From DATAXV01 sp036272915 (lineage in GTDB: Bacteria > Chloroflexota > Dormibacteria > Dormibacterales > Dormibacteraceae): a DNA stretch of 26,330 nucleotides. Positions 6,912-13,673 of the stretch are shown here, piece after piece (the stretch's first letter is position 1; each line of letters starts with the position of its first letter). Made by a program: the position numbers and the translations under genes. The DNA lies in NCBI GenBank assembly GCA_036272915.1, contig DATAXV010000054.1:1-26330 (forward strand), given 5' to 3'. Below the pieces are notes generated by a model. That model was not told where the DNA came from. It worked only from the letters and a program-made list of their open reading frames with translations, and made no database searches.

Positions 6912-7816
6912 GGGCGGCCGGTGCTGTGCATCGGGGTCACGAGCGGGCTCGTTCGGGTCTGCCGGAGGCTCCATCGGGCGGGCATCCGCGCCGTCGCGGT
7001 CGAGGACCCCGGTTGGACCTGGCTCTGGCAGGCGATCTGGGGGGCGGGGCTCAGGGTCGTCCCCATCCGGGTCGACGAGCACGGCCTCCGCGTCGAGGAT
7101 CTGGACGCCCTACGGGAGGTGAGGGCGGTGCTGGTGACGCCGGCGAATCAGTTCCCAACCCGGATCCATCCTCGCGCCCGGGCGACGCGCGGCGCTGCTC
7201 GACTGGGCTCGAAGGGTTGACGGGGTGGTCCTCGAGAACGACTGCGACGCGGAATTCCGGTTCGATCGCCCCGGTCACGAGCATGCAGGGGATGGACCCG
7301 GAGCGCGTCTGCCTCTTCGCCTCGGTGACACGCACGCTGGCGCCGGCGGTGCGAATCGGGTGGATCGTGGCACCGCGGAGGTGGATCTCCGAAACCGAGA
7401 TCGTGACCGAGGGCGAGCCCCCCCTGTTCGACCAGCTCGCGTTCGCGGCCTTTCTCGAATCCGGCGACTACGACCGGCATCTGCGCGCCTCGCGGCTCCG
7501 CTACCGAACCCGACGCGAACTGCTGGCAGACGCCCTCGCCAGGCAGATCCCCGATCACCCCGCCTCGTCAGGCGGTGCCGGCCTCCAGCCGCTGGTCCCC
7601 CTCCACCGGGTCACCGACGCGCCCGGCGTGGTCATCGAGGCAGCACGAAGGGAGGTGAGGGTCGCCGAACTGGGCGAGTTCCGACCCCTCGCCAGCGCGC
7701 AGGCACCTACGCTCGTCCTGGGCCACTGCAACCTACCCGATGGCGCGATCGAGGATGCGGTTGGGCGGCTGGCGGCGGCGGTCAGGGCGGCCGCGCACCC
7801 GCCACCGACCTCCTGA
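6912..7816 (+). pseudogene. MocR/PdxR-type regulator, aminotransferase domain only, frameshifted
   Basis: Segments in several frames read VTSGLVRVCRRLHRAGIRA, VAVEDPGWTWLWQAI, LRVVPIRVDEHGLRVEDL and VLVTPANQFPT, then DGVVLENDCDAEFRF, then DPERVCLFASVTRTLAPAVR, IGWIVAP and a long intact tail. This is the fold-type-I aminotransferase domain of MocR regulators. The N-terminal GntR DNA-binding domain is missing, there are at least two frame breaks (near 7175 and near 7270), and the usual SKTLAP lysine that binds PLP reads TRTLAP here. The lysine change argues for genuine decay, not merely sequencing error. Confidence 0.8.
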
Positions 7817-8002
7817 CCACGGCCCACGACGTCTCCGCGACGGCCGGCTCTCGGGACACGGCGAGTTTCGCTAACCCCGCCGGCCCCGTCCGCCAGAAGG
7901 ACCGCCCGACGCCACTTGGCTGCCGGCCTCGACACAGTTGCCATGCGACCGCCTTGACATGTCCGCCACTTTTCTTGCGATAGGTCCTAATATTTGACGG
8001 AG

Positions 8003-8626
8003 ATGCCAAAAAATGGTCAAGCCCGCCAGGGGACGACTCGAACCTTCATCGAGGAGGCTCGGCGCCGGCAGATCGTCGAGGCCGCCATCGACGTCATCAC
8101 CGAGCAGGGATACGCCGGCGCCTCCCTGGAGCGAATCGCCCTGAAGGCGGGCATCTCCCGGGGCCTGATCTCCTACCACTTCGCCGGACGCGACGACCTC
8201 ATGGCCGCCGTGGTGACGACCGTCTTCACCGAGGCGGCGGCGTTCATGAAGCCCCGCATGGAGGCCGCCTCATCCCCGACCGAGCTGCTTCACGAGTACC
8301 TCCGGGGCAGCCTCGAATACATGCGCGACCACCGCGCGCAGCTGGTATCCGTCGTCGAGATCTCGACCGGCGGGAGCCGGGGCGAGCTGCGGTCGGGCCG
8401 GAGCGAGATCGCGCGCGGCGTGGGCGTGCTGGAGCAGATCCTGCGAGCGGGTCAGAGGACAGGCGAGTTCCGGCCCTTCGACCCCCACGTGATGGCGGTC
8501 ACCATGCGGACCGCCGTCGACAACGTGCCCCGCCAGATGGCTCTCAACCCACATCTCGACCTCGATGCGTGGGCGGCCGAGCTGGTCGATCTGTTCACCC
8601 GGGCGGTGCGGGGAGGCGGATCGTGA
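8003..8626 (+). CDS. TetR-family transcriptional regulator
   Basis: A 207-residue regulator. The HTH lies at residues about 17-63 (RRRQIVEAAIDVITEQGYAG, then AGISRGLISYHFAGRDDLMA). The C-terminal domain contains LLHEYLRGSLEYMRDHR and DNVPRQMALNPHLDLDAW, a pattern seen in TetR_C-type domains. ATG 8003 is preferred; an in-frame TTG at 7994 is possible. There is no well-spaced Shine-Dalgarno, and TAATAT at 7988-7993 is placed as a -10 box for a leaderless message. TTGACA occurs at 7954-7959 but is 28 bases away, too far to pair with it. The membrane methyltransferase gene follows 106 bp downstream on the same strand. Confidence 0.9.
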   Translation: MPKNGQARQGTTRTFIEEARRRQIVEAAIDVITEQGYAGASLERIALKAGISRGLISYHFAGRDDLMAAVVTTVFTEAAAFMKPRMEAASSPTELLHEYLRGSLEYMRDHRAQLVSVVEISTGGSRGELRSGRSEIARGVGVLEQILRAGQRTGEFRPFDPHVMAVTMRTAVDNVPRQMALNPHLDLDAWAAELVDLFTRAVRGGGS

Positions 8627-8732
8627 TCTCCGGGCTGGGGCGAACCTCGACGGGCGGCCACGCGATGAGCCCATGCGGTCGCGCGCGCCGGTACGGGTCG
8701 CACCACCGTCGGGGAATTGGAAGGAGGGAGAA

Positions 8733-9296
8733 GTGATCGTCGCACTCGTCACCGTCGTCCCCTGGGCCGCGGCAGAGGCCTGGCTCCAGATCCGGCAATT
8801 CCGTCAGGGCGGGCCGGTGAGGCGAACCGAGCTCGTGAGCTTCGGGATGATCCTGCTCGCGCTGGCGGCGGGAACCGTCGCCGCCTTCGCGGCCAAGGAC
8901 TATTTCCCGCAGGCCGCGATTCCGGGGAGTCCGGTCATCACCTTCGAGCTCGGCTTCCTGATCGCCTGGACCGGCATCATCTTCCGCCTGGTCTCGATCC
9001 ACACGCTGGGGCGCTTCTTCCGGATGGTGGTCCAGGTTCAGGAGGGCCATGAGGTCGTCCGGTCGGGGCCCTACCGCATCCTCCGCCACCCCAGCTATGC
9101 CGGGCTGCTCCTGGCCATGGTCGGCCTGGGCCTGACCCACCACAACTTCGTCTCCCTGGCCGCCCTCGTCGGCTGTTGCCTGATCGGCGTCCTGTACCGG
9201 ATCCGGGTCGAGGAGCGGGTCCTTCGCTCGGAGCTCGGAGCCACGTATGTCGAGTACGCCGACCACACATCCCGGCTGATCCCCGGCGTCTGGTGA
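8733..9296 (+). CDS. Isoprenylcysteine carboxyl methyltransferase (ICMT)-like membrane protein
   Basis: A 187-residue integral membrane methyltransferase of the ICMT/PEMT fold. Four to five hydrophobic segments are visible. The diagnostic C-terminal SAM-binding motif is clear: RSGPYRILRHPSYAGLLL, followed by RIRVEERVLRSELGATYVEY with the paired glutamates. Bacterial members methylate small lipophilic or carboxyl substrates; the substrate here is unknown. GTG 8733 is chosen because AAGGAGGG (8721-8728) precedes it closely; longer in-frame versions lack a ribosome site and overlap the TetR gene. Confidence 0.88.
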   Translation: MIVALVTVVPWAAAEAWLQIRQFRQGGPVRRTELVSFGMILLALAAGTVAAFAAKDYFPQAAIPGSPVITFELGFLIAWTGIIFRLVSIHTLGRFFRMVVQVQEGHEVVRSGPYRILRHPSYAGLLLAMVGLGLTHHNFVSLAALVGCCLIGVLYRIRVEERVLRSELGATYVEYADHTSRLIPGVW

Positions 9297-9491
9297 TCGA
9301 GATGCCCAGTCGCGTGAATCGCGCTCGACGAGGGACCGGCCCGTGCCGCTGGCGGTTCCAGGTTCGGAACGACGCCGCCATCGGCTTGAGCCCGCCGGAG
9401 GGCCAGATCGCGGGGGCGGGGGAATCCCCCTGCATTCCCGCATCCAGCACCACGCCGTCGCCGGCGCGCCGGCACGACAGAGGAGATTCCT

Positions 9492-10148
9492 GTGCGTAGG
9501 GACGTTCGGACGATCGCCGGCTCACTCTGCTGGATCGCCGCGCTGCAGTGGTTCCCCGTCCAGTTCATCGTCCAGGCCGCCTGGACGACCCCCTACAGCC
9601 TCGCTCACAACTTCATCAGTGACCTCGGCGCCGTCCACTGCGCGACGGGCAAGGGGCTCGGATACGTCTGCTCCCCGCTCCATTCGCTGATGAACGCCTC
9701 CTTCATCGTCATCGGGCTGCTCACCCTCGCCGGTGTCGTCCTCCTCTGGAACAGCTGGCCGCGACGGCGTCTCGTCACGGTCGGGATGGTGCTGTTCGCC
9801 GTGTTCGGCGTGGGCAAGGTCGTCATCGGACTGGATCCGGAGGACGTGCGACTGGGCGTGCATGCGTTGGGATCGCTGGGTATGCTGTTCGGCGACGTGG
9901 GTGCCATCCTGCTCGCGCTCGGACTCTGGCGGCCGGCGCGAGGGCAGGCGCTTGTCTTCCTCGTCGTCGGAGTGGTCGGCGTCATCGCCTTCTTCCTGCA
10001 GCTCTCGCCGCATCAGGAGGCGGTGCGGGGAGCGCTCGAGCGTCTCGCGGACTGGCCCCTCCCGCTCTGGCTGGGAGTTCTGGGCTGCCTGCGGCTGTCG
10101 AACCGCTGGCCGGAGGCCGACCGCGCCCACGCCACCCAGGGCGCGTAG
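9492..10148 (+). CDS. DUF998 family membrane protein
   Basis: A 218-residue polytopic membrane protein with about six hydrophobic helices. The family signature is present: LCWIAALQWFPVQFIVQAAW at the N-terminus, YSLAHNFISDLGAVHC, then SLMNASFIVIGLL. DUF998 members have no established function. GTG 9492 follows AGGAGA. It lies 195 bp after the methyltransferase gene; that gap holds a short GGGGG-AAT-CCCCC hairpin (9418-9430) that could weakly terminate upstream transcription. The transglutaminase-like gene begins only seven bases after this stop, so the two are probably co-transcribed. Confidence 0.87.
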   Translation: MRRDVRTIAGSLCWIAALQWFPVQFIVQAAWTTPYSLAHNFISDLGAVHCATGKGLGYVCSPLHSLMNASFIVIGLLTLAGVVLLWNSWPRRRLVTVGMVLFAVFGVGKVVIGLDPEDVRLGVHALGSLGMLFGDVGAILLALGLWRPARGQALVFLVVGVVGVIAFFLQLSPHQEAVRGALERLADWPLPLWLGVLGCLRLSNRWPEADRAHATQGA

Positions 10149-10155
10149 CCGCCAG

Positions 10156-10746
10156 GTGGCGCGGGGTGCCGAGGGCTTGGACGTCGCCGGTGCCGTGGAC
10201 GTCTTCGAGGAGGTTCGCGAGCTTCCCTACGCGATCGACGCGGCACACGACGCCGACGCCCTGGTCGAGCTGGGAGCTGGAGACTGTCTCGCCAAGTCGG
10301 ATCTCCTCGCGCGCCGGCTCGGCCGCCTCGGCATCCGGGTCCGGATGGTCCGCTGGCTCTACCTCCTGCCCGACGTGATCCCCGAGGTCGAGGAGCTCCC
10401 CGACCGCCTCGACCTGCACCGTGCCGTCGAGGTCTGGCGCCGCCGGACCTGGGTCCTGGTCGACGCGACGCACGATCCGGGACTGGCCGGCGCCGGCCTG
10501 ACGGTGGGTCGCTGGGACGGCACCACCGGAACCGAGCCCGCCTATCCTCCCCTGAGCCCTCGGTGGGTCGAGGACCGGGATTCGGCCGAGATCACCGGCG
10601 CCCTGAGGCGGACCCATGGATGGGTCGACAGATGCCCGCCCGCCCTGCTGGCGCGCTGGCGCCGGGGCTACATGGACTGGCTGGTCGAGGCTCGAGGTCG
10701 CCCGGACGACAGCGGTCCACGGTCGCGGCGTGGCAGCCCCTCCTGA
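10156..10746 (+). CDS. Transglutaminase-like domain protein
   Basis: A 196-residue soluble protein with a plausible Cys-His-Asp triad in the order and spacing of the transglutaminase-like fold: Cys44 in GAGDCLAKSDLLARRLGRLG, His88 in LDLHRAVEVW and Asp103 in VLVDATHDP. The Cys sits at a helix start followed by a conserved Lys, as in that superfamily, and the His-to-Asp spacing of 15 is usual. There is no signal peptide, so it is probably cytoplasmic. Substrate unknown; members act as proteases, amidases or cross-linking enzymes. GTG 10156 is the first start after the preceding stop; the ribosome site is weak, suggesting coupling to the upstream gene. An alternative start further in cannot be excluded. 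Confidence 0.75.
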   Translation: MARGAEGLDVAGAVDVFEEVRELPYAIDAAHDADALVELGAGDCLAKSDLLARRLGRLGIRVRMVRWLYLLPDVIPEVEELPDRLDLHRAVEVWRRRTWVLVDATHDPGLAGAGLTVGRWDGTTGTEPAYPPLSPRWVEDRDSAEITGALRRTHGWVDRCPPALLARWRRGYMDWLVEARGRPDDSGPRSRRGSPS

Positions 10747-10773
10747 ACCCTTCCACGCCCGGCCGCGGGGCGC

Positions 10774-10807
10774 TTGACGGTCACCGACCACGTCGATAAC
10801 GTGGGTC
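10774..10807 (+). promoter_or_regulatory. Probable promoter with overlapping operator for the GH172 gene
   Basis: TTGACG (10774-10779) and TAACGT (10797-10802) are separated by 17 bases and fit -35 and TANNNT -10 boxes. CCACGT (10788-10793) and ACGTGG (10799-10804) form an inverted repeat with a 5-base spacer lying over the -10 box, as a repressor site would. This suggests control by a small-molecule-responsive repressor. Confidence 0.55.
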
Positions 10808-10881
10808 GTCGCCGGGGTCGCGAGCCTCGCGCCCCCGCTCCCACCCGGCTGCCGCTGGTCTCACTGGGGAGGTATTCGGGT

Positions 10882-11970
10882 TTGACCCATCCGCTTCACG
10901 ACCTGCTGAGCTCCCTTCCCCACCTTGCCGGCGTGCCGACGCGCCAGATCTCGGCGGAGAACCCGACCGGAGCCAAGGGCGGCGCCAGCAGGTGGGACCC
11001 GGATCCGACCGACCCCGATCTGGTCCACAGCGCCCCCTCCGTGAACCTGGGACGCGGCTGGAAGGTCCGGCCGTTCATCCGGCTGCGAGCGGGCGAGACC
11101 GCCACTCTCGGCGAGATCCCCGGACCCGGCTGCATCAATCAGCTCTGGATCACCAGCGACCTCCCGGCATACCGGGCCCTGGTCCTCCGGATCTTCTGGG
11201 ACGGGGAGTCCGATCCCTCGGTGGAGGTGCCGCTCGGGGACTTCTTCACGATCGGCCACGACTCCATCCGGCACCTGGTCAGCTCTCTGCCCGTGGTCGT
11301 CGGCCCGCCCCAGGGCTGCGGCAGCTACTGGCAGATGCCGTTCCGGCACCACGCGCTCCTGACCCTGGAGAATAACGAGGGGCCGACGGACGCCGAGGTG
11401 GTCGCCTACCGGATCCTCTACAAGGAGGGCGAGGTGGCCGAGGACGCCGCCTACTTCCACGCCCAGTGGCGGCGCTCACTGACGCGGCGCGAGCACCCGG
11501 AGCACACGATCGTGGACGGCGTGGCCGGTCGCGGTCTCTATGTGGGCACCTACCTGGCCTGGACCGCCCTCTCCTCCGGCTGGTGGGGGGAGGGCGAGGT
11601 CAAGTTCTACATCGACGGTGACGGCGAGTACCCGACGATGGCCGACAACGGCACCGAGGACTACTTCGGGGGCGCCTGGGGCTTCTCCGGCAACGGTAGG
11701 GAGCAGCCCTTCAGCTCACCGTTCGTCGGCCTGGCCGTCGGCGAGGGCACGGACGGTCCTCGGAAGTTCAGCCTCTACCGCTGGCATCTCCTCGACTCGA
11801 TAGGGTTCGCCGAGGACCTTCGCGTCGCCGTTCAGACGCTGGGCTGGTGGCCGGACCGGACCTGTCAGCCGCTCACCGACGACGTCGCCAGCGTTGCCTA
11901 CTGGTACCAGCTCGAGCCGCACAACCGGTTCCCCGCCCTGCCCGCGCTCTCCGACCGCTGGGAGCGGTGA
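10882..11970 (+). CDS. GH172 (DUF2961) glycoside hydrolase
   Basis: A 362-residue DUF2961 protein, now glycoside hydrolase family 172, whose members act on alpha-D-fructofuranosides, difructose anhydrides or D-arabinofuranosides. Family landmarks: RQISAENPTG near the N-terminus, GCINQLWIT, VEVPLGDFF, GCGSYWQMPF, and the acidic pair region EGEVKFYIDGD and NGTEDYFGGAW, where Glu259 and Glu237 or Glu239 are the likely catalytic residues. TTG 10882 is chosen because GGGGAGGT (10866-10873) is ideally placed and family members start close to this point; an upstream TTG at 10774 coincides with a probable -35 box. No signal peptide, so it is probably intracellular and acts on imported oligosaccharides. 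Confidence 0.88.
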   Translation: MTHPLHDLLSSLPHLAGVPTRQISAENPTGAKGGASRWDPDPTDPDLVHSAPSVNLGRGWKVRPFIRLRAGETATLGEIPGPGCINQLWITSDLPAYRALVLRIFWDGESDPSVEVPLGDFFTIGHDSIRHLVSSLPVVVGPPQGCGSYWQMPFRHHALLTLENNEGPTDAEVVAYRILYKEGEVAEDAAYFHAQWRRSLTRREHPEHTIVDGVAGRGLYVGTYLAWTALSSGWWGEGEVKFYIDGDGEYPTMADNGTEDYFGGAWGFSGNGREQPFSSPFVGLAVGEGTDGPRKFSLYRWHLLDSIGFAEDLRVAVQTLGWWPDRTCQPLTDDVASVAYWYQLEPHNRFPALPALSDRWER

Positions 11971-11979
11971 GGGCTTCGC

Positions 11980-12252
11980 TCACGCCTCGAGGATGGGTTC
12001 GCCATCGACCTCGTAGCAGTCGAAGGATCCGGACGAGAAGAGGCCACCCCAGGCGTGCTCGGCGCTCATGAACACGCCCTTGCGCAGGACGAGGCCGTGC
12101 AGCTCCTGGTCACCGCCGCTGTCCTCGATCGCCATCCAGCACACGACGGGGACCCGACGGCCGTCGGTGTTCACGGCGAACACGCCCGGGGCGGGGACGT
12201 AGCCCACCACCCGCCGCCCTCGCGGAACCTTGACCTCGGCCATCGGCGTCAT
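11980..12252 (-). CDS. Small hypothetical protein (90 aa)
   Basis: I do not recognise a family. The product starts MTPMAEVKVPRGRRVVGYVP and contains VPVVCWMAIED, LHGLVLRKGVFMSAEHAWGG and a terminal CYEVDGEPILEA. It looks like a compact beta-rich cytoplasmic protein. Codon use is like that of its neighbours, supporting a real gene. It is convergent with the GH172 gene (nine bases between stops) and follows the aldo/keto reductase on the same strand after a strong hairpin. GGAAG stands just before ATG 12252. Confidence 0.7.
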   Translation of the reverse strand: MTPMAEVKVPRGRRVVGYVPAPGVFAVNTDGRRVPVVCWMAIEDSGGDQELHGLVLRKGVFMSAEHAWGGLFSSGSFDCYEVDGEPILEA

Positions 12253-12274
12253 CTTCCAACACGGACGGCCGCGA

Positions 12275-12308
12275 TCGCGAGGCGGAGCGCGCCGTCTCCG
12301 CCTCGCGA
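12275..12308 (-). terminator. Strong GC hairpin after the aldo/keto reductase gene
   Basis: Arms 12275-12287 and 12296-12308 pair perfectly over 13 bp (TCGCGAGGCGGAG) with an 8-base loop. It lies just downstream of the reductase stop at 12323. No U-run follows, so it would be an intrinsic-like terminator of the kind seen in GC-rich genomes or an mRNA-stabilising stem. Confidence 0.6.
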
Positions 12309-12322
12309 CCGTTCACGGCGCC

Positions 12323-13231
12323 TCAGGCCGAGTAGGACGCGGTCGTCAGCCAGTGCGGGTGCGTGTTGGTGCCGTCGTACTCGCCGCCCGTCTTCCAGCG
12401 CTCGATCTCGCCCTGGGGCCCGCCGGGGATGGTCGCCGACCGTGCCCGGATGTCAGCCAGCTCGGCATCCGACATGGGCGTGAAGCCGTTGCCCACCCGG
12501 AGCGCCTGCTCGACGTTCTCCAGGTTCTCGCAACCGGTGATGACGACCGAGGCGGGCAGCGAGAGCGCGTAGCGGAGGCATTCCTCTGGGGAGACCGCGT
12601 CGACCTTGGCCAGCCGGCCGTTGGCCAGCGGCTTCATCCCGAGCACGCCGATCCCCCGCTCGACCAGGACCGGCAGGACCCTGGCCTCGAAGCTCCGGAA
12701 GTGGTGATCGAGGACGTTGAGGGGCATCTGCACCGTGTCGAAGGCGAAGCCCTGCTCTAGCATGGCCAGGTGGACCGTGGGGTCCTTGTGACCGGTGAAG
12801 CCGATATAGCGGATCTTGCCCGCCTCGCGGGCGGCGACCAGCGCCTCCACCGCCCCGCCCGGCCCGCAGGTCCGCTCCGGGTCCTCGGGCCGGATCATCT
12901 CGTGCAGCTGAACGAGGTCGATCCGGTCGGTGCGCAGGTGCTCGAGGCACTGGTCGATCTGACCGGCGGCGGCATCGCGGGTCTGACCGTTGATCTTCGT
13001 CATCAGGAAGACCTTGTCGCGATGGCCCCCGAGCAGCGCCTCGCCCATGCGGATCTCGCACTCGCCGAGCGCGTAGTCCCAGCTGTTGTCGAGAAACGTG
13101 ACGCCGCCGTCGATGGCGGCGTGGATGATGCGGGCCGCCGCCGCGCGGTCGGGGGCCATCGCCAGGTGCGCGCCTCCGAGTCCGACGGCGCTCACACGCT
13201 CACCCGTGCTGCCCAGGATGCGGTACTCCAC
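12323..13231 (-). CDS. Aldo/keto reductase family protein
   Basis: A 302-residue NADPH-dependent oxidoreductase. The catalytic tetrad is present: Asp48 and Tyr53 in FLDNSWDYALGE, Lys79 in LMTKING and His110 in LVQLHEM. The barrel proceeds through GKIRYIGFTGHKDP, MPLNVLDHHF and VLGMKPLANG to the cofactor end ASVVITGCENLENVEQAL. GTG 13231 is chosen because CCTCCTCCT on the plus strand (13239-13247), an AGGAGG site on this strand, precedes it; a much longer frame upstream has no ribosome site and an unlikely composition. Substrate unknown. It seems to be a single-gene unit ended by the hairpin at 12275-12308. Confidence 0.9.
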   Translation of the reverse strand: MEYRILGSTGERVSAVGLGGAHLAMAPDRAAAARIIHAAIDGGVTFLDNSWDYALGECEIRMGEALLGGHRDKVFLMTKINGQTRDAAAGQIDQCLEHLRTDRIDLVQLHEMIRPEDPERTCGPGGAVEALVAAREAGKIRYIGFTGHKDPTVHLAMLEQGFAFDTVQMPLNVLDHHFRSFEARVLPVLVERGIGVLGMKPLANGRLAKVDAVSPEECLRYALSLPASVVITGCENLENVEQALRVGNGFTPMSDAELADIRARSATIPGGPQGEIERWKTGGEYDGTNTHPHWLTTASYSA

Positions 13232-13673
13232 TGTGCTGCCTCCTCCTGATTGGACGCCGCCGGATTCCTCTCCTTCAATCCATTGTGCGGTGGCGAGGGA
13301 TGCGGCAGTGGGCACGCCGAGACCGGCCGGCGGCGGCCGAACCTGGACATTCGCCTGCCGGTGGCGGGCGTTCCGGCCGGCGAGGACGTTAGGCTGACTC
13401 CCTTGACCCGCCGCCGTCGCGGCGCCGGTGGCGCCCCGACCCGCCGCTGCGAGGGGGTATCGCGGCCGTATCCGTCCCCAGCCGACCACTCCGAGACCGG
13501 AAGGAGCAGGAGGTCCTCCATGACGATGAGCTCAGATCTGCCCCTCCGGACGGCGTACGCCGTGGCCGGGGGGCCGATCACCCCGTCACGTTCGAATTCG
13601 TATGTTCCATGCGATACTTCGAATAGGCTTAAGTGCCGTCGGGCACAGTGACTAACCCCAATAGAGAGATAGT
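13232..13673. other. Divergent intergenic region of about 440 bases
   Basis: No convincing gene lies here. The part 13590-13640 is markedly A+T-richer than the surroundings and contains CGAATTCG (13593-13600) and GTGCC-GTCG-GGCAC (13633-13646). It is the natural place for the promoter of the FtsH-like gene, but I could not settle on a -35/-10 pair. Confidence 0.5.

Noticed and set aside
7954..7993. TTGACA and TAATAT as one promoter for the TetR gene at 8003
   Set aside because: The 28-base spacing is too long; TAATAT alone may act as a -10 box.
9418..9430. GGGGG-AAT-CCCCC hairpin as a terminator
   Set aside because: Short stem, tight loop and no U-run; noted only as a possible weak element.
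10774..10881. Extending the GH172 gene to TTG 10774
   Set aside because: No ribosome site there, the codon coincides with a plausible -35 box, and a well-placed site exists before TTG 10882.
13232..13489. Upstream extension of the aldo/keto reductase
   Set aside because: The added 86 residues are low complexity and an AGGAGG site precedes GTG 13231.
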